From assembly GCF_003284895.1 (NCBI RefSeq), contig NZ_QMDV01000003.1, positions 64,501-128,500 of the forward strand: a DNA stretch of 64,000 nt, read 5' to 3'. Shown one piece after another: positions 34,757 to 43,875 of this stretch. Each line of letters opens with the position of its first letter. Positions within the stretch are counted from its first letter, which is position 1. Below the pieces are notes generated by a model. It saw nothing but the letters and a program-made list of their open reading frames with translations, made no database searches and had not been told where the DNA came from. A program made the position numbers and the translations under genes. This stretch comes from Pontibacter arcticus (GTDB lineage Bacteria; Bacteroidota; Bacteroidia; Cytophagales; Hymenobacteraceae).

Positions 34757-36103
34757 CTATGCTTCTATTGTTGCTAACTGGCCTCTGTAAACTGCTCCCG
34801 GTGCTGTTGCTTCCTGCGGATGCTTGATGTGCCACTCAAATTCATCACGGAAGTGACGGATCGCAGCAGCAACCGGCCAGGCAGCAGCATCGCCCAGCGG
34901 GCAAATGGTGTTTCCTTCAATTTGCTTGGCTACACTTACCAACAGATCAATATCCTGCTGATGACCGTGGCCATACTCAATGCGGTGCAATACCTTTTCC
35001 ATCCAGCCGGTGCCTTCGCGGCAAGGGCTGCACTGGCCACACGACTCATGATGATAGAAGCGGGCATAGTTCCAGGTGTTGCGCACAATGCACTGGTCTT
35101 CATCAAACACGATAAAGGCACCGGATCCCAGCATGGAGCCTGTTACAAAACCGCCATCCGATAATGATTCGTAAGACATCAGGCGATCTTCACCGGTTGC
35201 TGTTTTAAGTATAAGGTTAGCTGGCAAAATCGGAACAGAAGAACCACCCGGCACTACAGCCTTCAGTTGTTTTCCTTTCCAGATGCCACCGCAGTATTCA
35301 TCCGAATAAATAAATTCTTCAACCGGAACACCCAGTTCGATCTCGTACACGCCCGGTTTGTTGATGTTACCGCTTGCTGAGATCAGTTTAGTACCTGTGC
35401 TGCGACCGATACCAACTTTAGCATATTCAGCGCCGGTGTTGTTCACTATCCAAGGCACAGAAGCAATGGTTTCTACGTTATTTACCACCGTAGGAGAGGC
35501 GAAAAGGCCTTTCACTGCCGGAAATGGCGGCTTGTTACGTGGGTTGCCACGCTTGCCTTCTAAAGACTCTAACAAAGCAGTTTCTTCGCCGCAGATATAA
35601 GCGCCACCACCTGGTGCCACATGCAGGTCCAGGTCGTAACCAGAACCCAGTATGTTTTTACCCAGCAAGCCGGCTGCATACGCTTCTGCAATTGCTTTCT
35701 CCAGGATGCGAAGTATAAATAATAACTCGCCTCTGATGTAGATATAAGAAGTATGGGCACCCAATGCATAGCTCGAAGTAATCATGCCTTCTACCAACGC
35801 ATGCGGGTTTTTCTCCATAAACCAGCGGTCTTTGAACGTGCCGGGCTCCGACTCATCTGCGTTGCAAACAAGGTAACGGGGCACACCTTCAGGCTTAGCC
35901 AGGAAACTCCACTTCATACCTGTCGGGAAGCCTGCGCCACCACGGCCACGCAGACCTGATGTTTTTACTTCTTCCACCACCTCATCCGGCGTCATCGTTT
36001 TCAGGGCTTTCTCTACAGATTTGTAGCCGCCATGCTTCCGATATACTTCCAGCGTTTCGATGCCAGGTACGTTTATATGTTCGGTTAATATTTTAAGTCC
36101 CAT
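34757..36103 (-). CDS. nuoF: NADH-quinone oxidoreductase subunit F
   Basis: A 448-residue flavoprotein subunit that binds NADH and FMN and starts the electron chain of complex I. GLRGRGGAGFPTGMKWSF (nucleotide binding), the segment with GGGAYICGEETALLESLEGK, and the N3 cluster ligands ESCGQCSPCREGT and NTICPLGDAAAWP are all present. It follows nuoE by 112 bases; the gap has no terminator. Confidence 0.96.
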   Translation of the reverse strand: MGLKILTEHINVPGIETLEVYRKHGGYKSVEKALKTMTPDEVVEEVKTSGLRGRGGAGFPTGMKWSFLAKPEGVPRYLVCNADESEPGTFKDRWFMEKNPHALVEGMITSSYALGAHTSYIYIRGELLFILRILEKAIAEAYAAGLLGKNILGSGYDLDLHVAPGGGAYICGEETALLESLEGKRGNPRNKPPFPAVKGLFASPTVVNNVETIASVPWIVNNTGAEYAKVGIGRSTGTKLISASGNINKPGVYEIELGVPVEEFIYSDEYCGGIWKGKQLKAVVPGGSSVPILPANLILKTATGEDRLMSYESLSDGGFVTGSMLGSGAFIVFDEDQCIVRNTWNYARFYHHESCGQCSPCREGTGWMEKVLHRIEYGHGHQQDIDLLVSVAKQIEGNTICPLGDAAAWPVAAAIRHFRDEFEWHIKHPQEATAPGAVYRGQLATIEA

Positions 36104-36215
36104 TGTAGCAGGATATATTGCTTGATAGTTTAATATGACAAAGGATGTTTAGACAAAGGACAAAAGAAAAAATTAAATCAAGAAAGTCTTTTGTTAAACA
36201 GTCTTTTGTCAGAAA

Positions 36216-36746
36216 TTACTTGGCCCAGGTTGGTATTTCGTGCTCTTTGGAGCGCATCATTTGCAGGAACTCATCCACGCGCTGCTCGCTGTCGAGGTTC
36301 TCGTAGTATACTTCGCGCACCTGCAGCATCGGGCCTGTTCCGCAGGAAGCAAGGCATTCTACGGGTTTTAAAGTAAACATACCATCGGCAGTTGTTTCGC
36401 CTTCTTCGATGTTCAGCTTTTGTTTCAGCATCTCGATCATCTCGTCGGCACCACGCAGGCAGCAAGGGCCGGTGCGGCATACTTCCAGTACATGCTTGCC
36501 AACCGGTTTTAGGTTGAACATGGTATAGAAAGTAGCAACCTCGTACACCTCAATGGGCTGTATCTGCAGTATTTCGGCAACTTTATCCATTACCTCCGGG
36601 CTTACCCAGCCACCAAACTCTGCCTGCGCAATGTGCAGCACAGGCAATAACGCTGATTTCTGGCGGCCTTCCGGGTAGTGGCTGATGTAGCGCTGAATTT
36701 CGGCCATGGCCGCATCCGAAAATTTAACTTCTTGTGTCTCTGTCAT
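36216..36746 (-). CDS. nuoE: NADH-quinone oxidoreductase subunit E
   Basis: A 176-residue thioredoxin-like 2Fe-2S subunit (cluster N1a) of complex I. The ligand segments are CRTGPCCLRGAD and ECLASCGTGPMLQV. Segment VYEVATFYTMFNLKPVGKH is typical. It works next to NuoF as the NADH dehydrogenase module. It lies 56 bases after nuoD. Confidence 0.95.
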   Translation of the reverse strand: MTETQEVKFSDAAMAEIQRYISHYPEGRQKSALLPVLHIAQAEFGGWVSPEVMDKVAEILQIQPIEVYEVATFYTMFNLKPVGKHVLEVCRTGPCCLRGADEMIEMLKQKLNIEEGETTADGMFTLKPVECLASCGTGPMLQVREVYYENLDSEQRVDEFLQMMRSKEHEIPTWAK

Positions 36747-36802
36747 TTCTCAGGAACAGTAATCAAATTAATATACAGCTTAAAACTAAAGCTATACTTG
36801 CA

Positions 36803-38047
36803 TTATGCGTCGAGCTCGCCAGCAATAACGTTCAAGCTACTCAGAGTCAGGATGGCATCAGCAAGCTGACCACCTTTGATCATTTCTGTATAAGCCTGGT
36901 AATAGATAAAGCAAGGTCTGCGGAAGTGCAGGCGGTAAGGCGTACGGCCTCCATCAGATATCAGGTAGAAACCTAACTCTCCATTACCACCTTCTACAGA
37001 ATGGTATACCTCACCTTTAGGAGCATCAATCTCACCCATCACAATTTTAAAGTGATAGATAAGGGCTTCCATGCTGGTGTATACTTCCTGCTTTGGAGGT
37101 AGGTAATAATGCGGTGCATCTGCATGGTAAGAGCCTTCCGGCAAGTTTTTGTACGCCTGCTCGATGATCTTTAAGCTTTGCCATACTTCTTCGTTGCGCA
37201 CCAGGAATCGGTCATACGTATCGCCTTTGGCTCCAACCGGAATTTCAAACTCAAAGTCTTCATAAGAAGAGTATGGGTTCATAACACGTACATCGTAATC
37301 AATACCGGTTGCACGAAGGTTTGGCCCTGTAAAACCGTAGCTTAATGCGCGCTCCGCTGAAATGGCGCCCACATCTTTTGTTCTGTCAACAAAGATCCTG
37401 TTTCGGGTAAACATCTTCTCGAACTCTGCCCATACTTTAGGGAAGCGCTTCAGGAATTCACCGATCAGGTGCAAGGCTTTCGGAGAAAGATCGCGCTCCA
37501 TGCCGCCAATGCGGCCCATATTGGTCGTTAAGCGGGCGCCGCAAACTTCTTCGTAAATATCGTAAATGTGCTCACGCTCCTGCATTACGTACAGGAAGCC
37601 TGTAAAGGCACCGGAGTCCACACCCAGAATAGAGTTACAGATCAGGTGGTCAGAGATACGGGCCAGCTCCATCATGATCACACGGATGTACTGTGCGCGC
37701 TTTGGCACCGTGATACCCAGCAATTTCTCTACTGTCATATGATACCCCATGTTGTTAATAGGGGATGAACAGTAGTTCATGCGGTCTGTAAGCGGTGTGA
37801 TCTGGTAGAACGGTCTGCGCTCTGCAATTTTCTCAAAAGCGCGGTGAATATAACCGATCGTAGGCACTGCATCCACGATCTCTTCACCATCCATTTGCAG
37901 GATGTTCTGGAAAATACCATGCGTAGCCGGGTGCGTAGGCCCCAGGTTCAGCGTAGTTAATTGCCGTTCTTCGTGCAGGGCAAGTCCGTGGTCTTTACGG
38001 AATTGCTCCAGTTCAGTAAGTTCAGCTGTTTTTATATCAGTAGCCAT
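36803..38047 (-). CDS. nuoD: NADH-quinone oxidoreductase subunit D
   Basis: A 414-residue 49-kDa-type subunit that forms the quinone-binding pocket with Nuo[13 protein letters not shown] near the N-terminus, [25 protein letters not shown] and [17 protein letters not shown] are diagnostic. It is not fused to NuoC, unlike in E. coli. The C-terminus ends in GELDA, close to the conserved end of the family. Confidence 0.96.
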   Translation of the reverse strand: MATDIKTAELTELEQFRKDHGLALHEERQLTTLNLGPTHPATHGIFQNILQMDGEEIVDAVPTIGYIHRAFEKIAERRPFYQITPLTDRMNYCSSPINNMGYHMTVEKLLGITVPKRAQYIRVIMMELARISDHLICNSILGVDSGAFTGFLYVMQEREHIYDIYEEVCGARLTTNMGRIGGMERDLSPKALHLIGEFLKRFPKVWAEFEKMFTRNRIFVDRTKDVGAISAERALSYGFTGPNLRATGIDYDVRVMNPYSSYEDFEFEIPVGAKGDTYDRFLVRNEEVWQSLKIIEQAYKNLPEGSYHADAPHYYLPPKQEVYTSMEALIYHFKIVMGEIDAPKGEVYHSVEGGNGELGFYLISDGGRTPYRLHFRRPCFIYYQAYTEMIKGGQLADAILTLSSLNVIAGELDA

Positions 38048-38092
38048 TATCTTTTCCTCTTCTGCGTTATAGCCTGGTAACTATAAATTGGC

Positions 38093-38599
38093 TTATCGTC
38101 CGAAATACGTATCGATCTTGTCTTCTCTTGTCTGGTCTTCCAGCGGGTACTGCTTTAGCATCGGGTGGTACTCCATTTCTTCGATGTTCAGGATGCGCGT
38201 CAGGTTTGGATGCCCTGTAAACTGCACGCCATAAAAATCAAAGGTTTCGCGCTCCATCCAGTTCGCGGCAGCGTACAGGTCCGTCATGGTTGGCATAACC
38301 GGATCTGCTATCGGGAAAAACACTTTAATGCGGATGCGATAGTTATGGCGCATGCTGTGTAGCTGGTACATCACGCAAAGCTCCTTGTCTTTCAGATCCG
38401 GGAAATGTATACCACACAGGGTTGTCAGGAAATTGATGTTCAACTCCTCGTCGTCACGCAAGTATTTGATCAGGGCATGTATCGTTTCGCGGTTAGTCTG
38501 GAACGTCATGATGCCATCCGGGCTATAGGCTTCCCAAATGTTCTCTTCTCCAAACTCACTTATGATCTTGCCGAGTACGTTTTCGTTCGTAAGCTCCAT
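38093..38599 (-). CDS. nuoC: NADH-quinone oxidoreductase subunit C
   Basis: A 168-residue 30-kDa-type subunit of the peripheral arm. The conserved core MERETFDFYGVQFTGHPNLTRI is present, as is the C-terminal QYPLEDQTREDK. It lies 4 bases after nuoB and 45 bases before nuoD, consistent with coupled expression. Confidence 0.94.
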   Translation of the reverse strand: MELTNENVLGKIISEFGEENIWEAYSPDGIMTFQTNRETIHALIKYLRDDEELNINFLTTLCGIHFPDLKDKELCVMYQLHSMRHNYRIRIKVFFPIADPVMPTMTDLYAAANWMERETFDFYGVQFTGHPNLTRILNIEEMEYHPMLKQYPLEDQTREDKIDTYFGR

Positions 38600-38603
38600 C
38601 TGC

Positions 38604-39161
38604 TTATTTAATGTTATAAGAAGCTAAAAGTGCCTGGTATTCCGGTGAGTTTCTACGTCTTAGAGATTCGTTCTCAGCCAGGTCCTGCACGCGCATTAAA
38701 CCATCTAAGATTTGCTCCGGACGTGGCGGGCAGCCAGGTACATACACATCTACCGGTACAATTCTATCGATACCCTGCAGTACAGAGTACGTATCGAAAA
38801 TACCACCAGACGAAGCACAGGCACCAACAGCGATCACCCAACGCGGCTCAGCCATCTGCTCGTAAACCTGCTTTACAACCGGCCCCATTTTCTTGGCAAT
38901 CGTACCCATCACCATCAGGATATCTGCCTGGCGTGGCGAAAAGCTTGGGCGCTCCGAACCAAAGCGGGAAATATCATAGTTAGAACCCATGGTAGCCATG
39001 TACTCGATGCCGCAGCAGGAAGTAGCAAAAGGTAAAGGCCAAAGCGAGTGCTTACGGGCAAGTCCGATTACTTTCTCAAATGAAGTTGCAAAAAAACCAG
39101 CACCGGATATGCCATCCGGCGCTTCAGCCATTACTATATCGTTTTTATTTGATTCGCTCAT
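38604..39161 (-). CDS. nuoB: NADH-quinone oxidoreductase subunit B
   Basis: A 185-residue subunit carrying the terminal N2 4Fe-4S cluster that reduces quinone. All four ligands are present: tandem C49-C50 ([12 protein letters not shown]), C115 (GACASSGG) and C144 ([10 protein letters not shown]). The N-terminal part is short, as in other Bacteroidota. It lies 85 bases after nuoA. Confidence 0.96.
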   Translation of the reverse strand: MSESNKNDIVMAEAPDGISGAGFFATSFEKVIGLARKHSLWPLPFATSCCGIEYMATMGSNYDISRFGSERPSFSPRQADILMVMGTIAKKMGPVVKQVYEQMAEPRWVIAVGACASSGGIFDTYSVLQGIDRIVPVDVYVPGCPPRPEQILDGLMRVQDLAENESLRRRNSPEYQALLASYNIK

Positions 39162-39246
39162 GTCGAGATTTTTTAGTTGTTCCTTAGGACATAATCAGTC
39201 CCGTATCTGAACAACGGTGCGTTCTCAAAAGTTTAACTATTCAGAT

Positions 39247-39621
39247 CTACTTCAGAATGCCTTTTTTGATCTCATAATAGAACCCAGCCAGCAATATAGC
39301 CAGGAAAATGACCATCGGCAGAAAGAAGGTAGAAGCATGCTCTCTGAAGTTTACAGCCCACGGGTACATGAAGATCACTTCCACATCGAAGATCACGAAA
39401 AGAATGGCCGTCATGAAATACTTATAGGAAACAGGTGTACGCGCATCTCCTACAGACTCAATGCCACTTTCCCAGGCGGCACCCTTTACATCACTTTTTC
39501 TTTTAGGACCCAGCATGTGTGTTGCCACCAACGCAAAAATCACAAAGCCAAGGGCTGCTGCAAATTGGATTAAAATGGGTAGATAGTCAGACGGTAAGTA
39601 CTGATTTACAGTGGTTTCCAT
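39247..39621 (-). CDS. nuoA: NADH-quinone oxidoreductase subunit A
   Basis: A 124-residue three-helix membrane subunit, first gene of the complex I cluster. The GPKRKSDVKGAAWESGIE loop and FVIFDVEVIFMYPWAV helix are diagnostic. The start at 39621 (METTVNQYL) was chosen because a consensus promoter lies at 39651; the open frame extends 20 codons further but would include the promoter. Confidence 0.93.
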   Translation of the reverse strand: METTVNQYLPSDYLPILIQFAAALGFVIFALVATHMLGPKRKSDVKGAAWESGIESVGDARTPVSYKYFMTAILFVIFDVEVIFMYPWAVNFREHASTFFLPMVIFLAILLAGFYYEIKKGILK

Positions 39622-39650
39622 AAAGCTGTAATCGTTTCTTGGATTAGGGA

Positions 39651-39681
39651 GCAAAATTAGGGATAAATCAGCAACAATCAA
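39651..39681 (-). promoter_or_regulatory. Promoter of the nuoA-J operon
   Basis: On the minus strand TAATTTTGC (39651-39659) matches TAnnTTTGY, with TTG exactly 19 bases upstream (39679-39681). This is the spacing of the Bacteroidota vegetative promoter. It is 29 bases from the nuoA ATG and is the best-matching promoter in the window. Confidence 0.75.
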
Positions 39682-39763
39682 AAGTATAAATAGCTTGTAA
39701 ATTGTATTTAGAAAGGCCTTGCTGAAACTGCTGACGCTATAACCAGTTTAAATACGATAAAAA

Positions 39764-39802
39764 CAACATCGGCCATACTTTATCCAAGTATGGCCGATGT
39801 TG
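39764..39802 (-). terminator. Terminator after pruA
   Basis: CAACATCGGCCATACTT (39764-39780) pairs perfectly with 39786-39802; 5-base loop. On the minus strand, 24 bases after the pruA stop, the stem exits into TTTTTATCG. The stem contains AAGTATGG, a variant of the dispersed motif. Confidence 0.88.
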
Positions 39803-39826
39803 CAAAAGTATGAAATCTGTATCTGC

Positions 39827-41461
39827 TTATTTATCCTCTCCCAGGAAAGGGTAACGGTAATCTACCGGCGATACAAATGTTTCTTTAATCGAACGTGCCG
39901 ACACCCAACGCAGCAGGTTCAGCATAGAGCCTGCCTTATCGTTTGTGCCGGAAGCACGCGCACCACCAAATGGCTGCTGACCTACCACGGCACCTGTTGG
40001 TTTATCGTTAATGTAGAAGTTACCGGCAGCCTGCTCCAGCTTTTGAGTAGCATATTCCACGGCATAACGGTCGCGGCCGAAAATAGCACCTGTTAAAGCA
40101 TACGGCGAAGTAGAATTTACCAGTTCCAGCGTTTCCTCAAAGTTATTTTCATCATACACATAGATGGTAATAACCGGTCCGAACACTTCTTCGCACATGG
40201 TTACATACTGCGGGTTATGCGATAATAATACAGTTGGCTCGATAAAATAACCTTTCGATTTGTCGTAACCACCGCCTGCTATGATCTCTACCTCGTTACT
40301 GTTCTTGGCATTCTCAATATACTGTGCAATCTTATCAAATGATTTCTCATCGATCACAGCGTTGATGAAGTTGCTGAAATCTTCCGGAGGACCCATTTTA
40401 AAGGATTTCAGATCTTCGATGATATATTCCTTTACTTCATCCCAGATGTTGCTTGGAATGTAAGCGCGAGAAGCTGCCGAGCATTTCTGACCCTGGTACT
40501 CAAAAGCACCGCGGGTAATACCGGTTGCTACTGCTTTAGCATTGGCAGAGCTATGCGCAAGTATAAAGTCTTTGCCACCTGTTTCGCCTACAATGCGCGG
40601 GTAAGTTTTATACTTGTGGATGTTGTTTCCGATGGTTTTCCAGATGTTCTGGAATACGCCTGTGCTGCCTGTAAAGTGGATACCGGCAAAATCAGCGTGG
40701 TTAAAAATCACATCGCCTGCAGTCGGGCCATCCACATATACCAAGTTGATAACGCCATCCGGCAGACCAGCTTCCAGTAACAGTTCCATGATGAACTGCG
40801 CTGCGTAAATCTGCGTGTTAGCTGGCTTCCAAACCACCACGTTCCCCATCATAGCTACAGAAGCAGGTAAGTTACCAGCAATAGCTGTGAAGTTGAACGG
40901 CGTAAGGGCAAATACGAAACCTTCCAGCGGGCGGTGCTCCATGCGGTTCCAAACGCCAGGTGCCGATTCCGGCTGCATTTTGTAAATGTCCGTCATGAAC
41001 TGCACATTAAAGCGCAGGAAATCTATAAACTCGCAGGCAGAATCAATCTCGGCCTGGTATGCGTTTTTAGACTGGCCCAGCATGGTAGCGGCATTCATGC
41101 GTGCTCTCCAAGGGCCGGCCAGTAACTCGGCAGCTTTCAGGAAAATGCTGGCGCGATGCTCCCAGGTCATGTTTGCCCACATTTCGCGGGCTGCCAGTGC
41201 AGCGTTAATAGCTTGTTCCACGTGTGAAGCATCGCCTTCGCTGAAATAGCCAAGAATGTGCTTGTGGTCGTGGGGCTGAAGCATAGGCTTCTTGTTGTCT
41301 GTAAAAACCCTGTCGCCGCCAATGTACATCGGTACATCCAGTTCCTGAGATTTCAGCTCTTTATAAGTTTGTTGCAACTCTGCGCGTTCAGGAGATCCGG
41401 GCGCATACGATTTGATAGGGTCGTTAACAGGAGTTGGTACGTTGAAGAATCCGGTTGCCAT
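39827..41461 (-). CDS. pruA: L-glutamate gamma-semialdehyde (1-pyrroline-5-carboxylate) dehydrogenase
   Basis: A 544-residue NAD-dependent aldehyde dehydrogenase that oxidises glutamate semialdehyde to glutamate, the second step of proline breakdown. The catalytic cysteine is in YQGQKCSAASRAY and the glutamate in VGETGGKDFI. The N-terminal NDPIKSYAPGSPER text is typical of the mitochondrial-type, single-domain enzymes, not the PutA fusion. Proline dehydrogenase is not in the window. A consensus -7 element lies 73 bases upstream. Confidence 0.95.
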   Translation of the reverse strand: MATGFFNVPTPVNDPIKSYAPGSPERAELQQTYKELKSQELDVPMYIGGDRVFTDNKKPMLQPHDHKHILGYFSEGDASHVEQAINAALAAREMWANMTWEHRASIFLKAAELLAGPWRARMNAATMLGQSKNAYQAEIDSACEFIDFLRFNVQFMTDIYKMQPESAPGVWNRMEHRPLEGFVFALTPFNFTAIAGNLPASVAMMGNVVVWKPANTQIYAAQFIMELLLEAGLPDGVINLVYVDGPTAGDVIFNHADFAGIHFTGSTGVFQNIWKTIGNNIHKYKTYPRIVGETGGKDFILAHSSANAKAVATGITRGAFEYQGQKCSAASRAYIPSNIWDEVKEYIIEDLKSFKMGPPEDFSNFINAVIDEKSFDKIAQYIENAKNSNEVEIIAGGGYDKSKGYFIEPTVLLSHNPQYVTMCEEVFGPVITIYVYDENNFEETLELVNSTSPYALTGAIFGRDRYAVEYATQKLEQAAGNFYINDKPTGAVVGQQPFGGARASGTNDKAGSMLNLLRWVSARSIKETFVSPVDYRYPFLGEDK

Positions 41462-41533
41462 GTTTTTATAATTAAATTATAAATCTGTTTAAAGGTATTC
41501 CTGGGCAGGCATACGAGTGCAGCTTTACCCGGC

Positions 41534-41542
41534 GCAAAGGTA
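41534..41542 (-). promoter_or_regulatory. -7 promoter element for pruA
   Basis: On the minus strand TACCTTTGC matches TAnnTTTGY exactly, 72 bases before the pruA ATG. Confidence 0.6.
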
Positions 41543-41618
41543 CGGCATATTTTTGAAACCTCCCCCTGCCGCCCTCCTAAAAACAGGAAGGAGTATCACA
41601 AAAAATAACATATCAATA

Positions 41619-41654
41619 AATAACCCCTGCACTGTATAGGATGCAAGGGCTATT
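41619..41654 (-). terminator. Possible terminator after the YjjG-type gene
   Basis: AATAACCCCTGCA (41619-41631) pairs with 41642-41654 with two wobble positions. On the minus strand it lies 73 bases after the stop at 41728 and is followed by AT-rich sequence. Weak evidence. Confidence 0.4.
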
Positions 41655-41727
41655 TGGTATGTACTCAGTATGTTCTGTGGTATTTATTAAATTCTGCACT
41701 GCTGTTATGAGAAAGAAACAGGGGAGT

Positions 41728-42429
41728 TTAAAGTATACTTTTAAGCTCGCTCAGGCAATGGATGTGGTGTGTTGGTTTGGGGCGAAGTTTTGTTGCAGTT
41801 TTTTCAGGGTTAAAATATACCTGATCAATGCCTGCTTCGCGCGCGCCGTTAATGTCACAGTCCAGGTTATCGCCGATCATCAGGCACTGGTCTGGCGTTA
41901 CGCCGATGAGGTCCAGGGTATGTTCAAAAATGCGTTTATCGGGTTTTTTGTAGCCGCAGCATTCCGATGTAACAATCTCTTTAAAGTATGGATTCAGCTT
42001 GGAAGTTGTCATTTTGATATGCTGTACTTCCTTAAAACCGTTTGTGATGATGTGCAGGCCATACTTGGGTTGCAGGTAATCGAGCACTTCAAACGTAAAC
42101 GGAAATACAGCCGTTTTGGTAGGGCAAAGTTCAATGTAGGCTTCCGAAATGCCAGCCGGAATCTGGTGCGTGCCCAGGCCAAGGCCGGTCAGGGTTTTCA
42201 GGAAACGGGCATTGCGGAGCTCTTTCTGGCTAATCTTGCCTTTGTTGTACTCGTCCCAGAGGCGATTATTAACGAATTTATACTTTTTATAAAACGAATC
42301 GCTGTCGAATTTACCGTACTGGGCCAGCTCAAACTGCTCGTATAAAGTATGAATGGTTTCTTCGGAGTTCTTTTCAAAATCCCAGAGGGTATGGTCAAGG
42401 TCGAAGATTATATGGGTGTATTGTTTCAT
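41728..42429 (-). CDS. YjjG-type noncanonical pyrimidine nucleotidase (HAD hydrolase)
   Basis: A 233-residue HAD-superfamily phosphatase. Motif I is IIFDLDHTLWDF (nucleophile aspartate in DLD), motif II is in HIITNGFKEVQ, motif III in GYKKPDKRIFE and motif IV in MIGDNLDCDINGA. YjjG enzymes dephosphorylate noncanonical pyrimidine nucleotides and so protect DNA. The full-length match to the YjjG pattern makes this subfamily likely. It may be co-transcribed with the ArsR-type gene upstream (106-base gap). Confidence 0.88.
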   Translation of the reverse strand: MKQYTHIIFDLDHTLWDFEKNSEETIHTLYEQFELAQYGKFDSDSFYKKYKFVNNRLWDEYNKGKISQKELRNARFLKTLTGLGLGTHQIPAGISEAYIELCPTKTAVFPFTFEVLDYLQPKYGLHIITNGFKEVQHIKMTTSKLNPYFKEIVTSECCGYKKPDKRIFEHTLDLIGVTPDQCLMIGDNLDCDINGAREAGIDQVYFNPEKTATKLRPKPTHHIHCLSELKSIL

Positions 42430-42535
42430 GTAACGTATAGTGGGAGTAATTTAAACTCCATGGTTAAAGATTTGTTTTCAGGTTGGTTAGCAAAGTATAA
42501 CGTACCATTACAACAAAAGTAAGGCCGGCAGGTTA

Positions 42536-42922
42536 TCAGGAGGCGGTCCAGCGGCGGGCCTGAATTTTGTTTACAGCCAGTTCGCGGTTAGAGTATAAGA
42601 TCTGGTACACATCCTGGTCTTTCTGCAGCATCAGGTCGCGGTCTAAGTATTTAAAGATCTGGGTGGCAAAATCGGAGGCTTCCTCTTTAATGGCATAGTA
42701 CACCCACTGGTCTGTTTTGCGGGTAGTTACCAGCCCTGCGTTGCGTAAATAAGAAAGATGGCGCGATGTTTTGGTTTGCGTAAAATCCAGTACCTGCTCC
42801 AGGTCCGAAGTGCACATTTCCTTGTTGCGGAGTATGAGATTAAGAATTCGGATGCGGGATTCATCGGCGAGGGCTTTAAAGATCTGCTCTCCAAATGAAA
42901 GACTAAAATGTTTAAGTCTCAT
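42536..42922 (-). CDS. ArsR-family transcriptional regulator
   Basis: A 128-residue winged-helix repressor: IFKALADESRIRILNLILRNK leads into the recognition helix TQTKTSRHLSYLRNAGLV and the wing TTRKTDQWVYYAI. The metal-sensing CxC motif of ArsR/SmtB sensors is not present (MCTSDLE has one cysteine), so it probably senses something other than arsenite, or redox state. It is divergent from the carboxypeptidase-regulatory-domain gene, sharing an 88-base promoter gap with TAATTTTGT at 42957. Confidence 0.9.
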   Translation of the reverse strand: MRLKHFSLSFGEQIFKALADESRIRILNLILRNKEMCTSDLEQVLDFTQTKTSRHLSYLRNAGLVTTRKTDQWVYYAIKEEASDFATQIFKYLDRDLMLQKDQDVYQILYSNRELAVNKIQARRWTAS

Positions 42923-42956
42923 AAATTTACCGGCCAGCTGTAAGAACGCGGCCTAA

Positions 42957-42965
42957 ACAAAATTA
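42957..42965 (-). promoter_or_regulatory. -7 promoter element for the ArsR-type gene
   Basis: On the minus strand TAATTTTGT matches TAnnTTTGY exactly, 34 bases before the regulator ATG, within the divergent 88-base gap; autoregulation is possible. Confidence 0.55.
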
Positions 42966-43010
42966 GTTAAAAGCTGCTATTATAAAATATTAAACACTAT
43001 AATTGTGAAG

Positions 43011-43691
43011 ATGATGTTACCGGTACCCTTGCATACTTTAGCACTTAAAAGCTGTAGAAAGCTGGCATTGCCCGTTTTTATACTTTTGCTTACGTTAGTT
43101 TGCATGATGCCCAAGCAAGCCGCCGCCCAGGGCAACAAACGGGTGGTGCAGCTTTCGGGGTTTGTGGCGGTAGGCGATAGTTTATACGGCGTAACCGGCG
43201 TTAGCGTGTATGTGCCGGGCACCAACCGGGGCACCCAAACAAACGAGTATGGTTTTTTCTCACTGCCCGTCCTGAACGGCGATAGTGTCATGTTCAGTGC
43301 ACTCGGGTATAAAAAGCAGTTCCTCAAAATCCCTAACAATTACAGCAGCCAGAGTTATTCCATCATCATGCAGATGCAGGAAGACCCGACCGAACTCCCG
43401 ATTGTAGATGTTTTTCCGTGGCCGACCGAGCGCGATTTTGAACAGGCTGTACTGAATGTAAAACTACCCGACGAAGGCCGCGCAACCGCCATGCGCAACC
43501 TGGACCCCGACCGCCTGCGCGAACTTTTCGAAACTACGCCGATGGATGGCTCGGGCAACTTTAAAACATGGAACCAGCAACAGATCCAGCAACAGCAAAA
43601 CCGCTACATGTACCCCACCATCAGCCCGTTTGCAATCCCTTTCCTGATCAAATCCATTATGGACGGCGACTTCAAATCCAAGAAAAAGTAA
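43011..43691 (+). CDS. Exported protein with carboxypeptidase-regulatory-like domain
   Basis: A 226-residue protein with an N-terminal signal segment (LALPVFILLLTLVCMM...AAAQ). A CarboxypepD_reg-like beta-sandwich follows (about 45-120: GFVAVGDSLYGVTGVSVYVPG, NEYGFFSLPVLNGD), and then a Gln-rich stretch (WNQQQIQQQQNRYM) and a basic C-terminus. Such domains are common on Bacteroidota surface and periplasmic proteins and usually bind or cap a partner. An upstream GTG (43005) was not used because two ATGs follow. No partner is evident. Confidence 0.8.
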   Translation: MMLPVPLHTLALKSCRKLALPVFILLLTLVCMMPKQAAAQGNKRVVQLSGFVAVGDSLYGVTGVSVYVPGTNRGTQTNEYGFFSLPVLNGDSVMFSALGYKKQFLKIPNNYSSQSYSIIMQMQEDPTELPIVDVFPWPTERDFEQAVLNVKLPDEGRATAMRNLDPDRLRELFETTPMDGSGNFKTWNQQQIQQQQNRYMYPTISPFAIPFLIKSIMDGDFKSKKK

Positions 43692-43875
43692 CCTGAAGTA
43701 TAGTTTATACTTTGTTTCTGAGCGGCTGATAGGTTAGCAGTTTAACTGATTCTGTTTCGGATTTAAGTTGTTTTGGCTTCCTGGCAAATCTATGTGTATG
43801 CAGCTTACGTACTCAGATTGCATTATACTTCCGTCTTTTTAGCCACAGTTTATACAAGAACAAAACGATAAACCA

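Noticed and set aside
41641..42345. A 234-codon plus-strand ORF
   Set aside because: It lies opposite the YjjG-type gene, which has all four HAD motifs. The plus-strand translation has no family features and unusual amino-acid composition.
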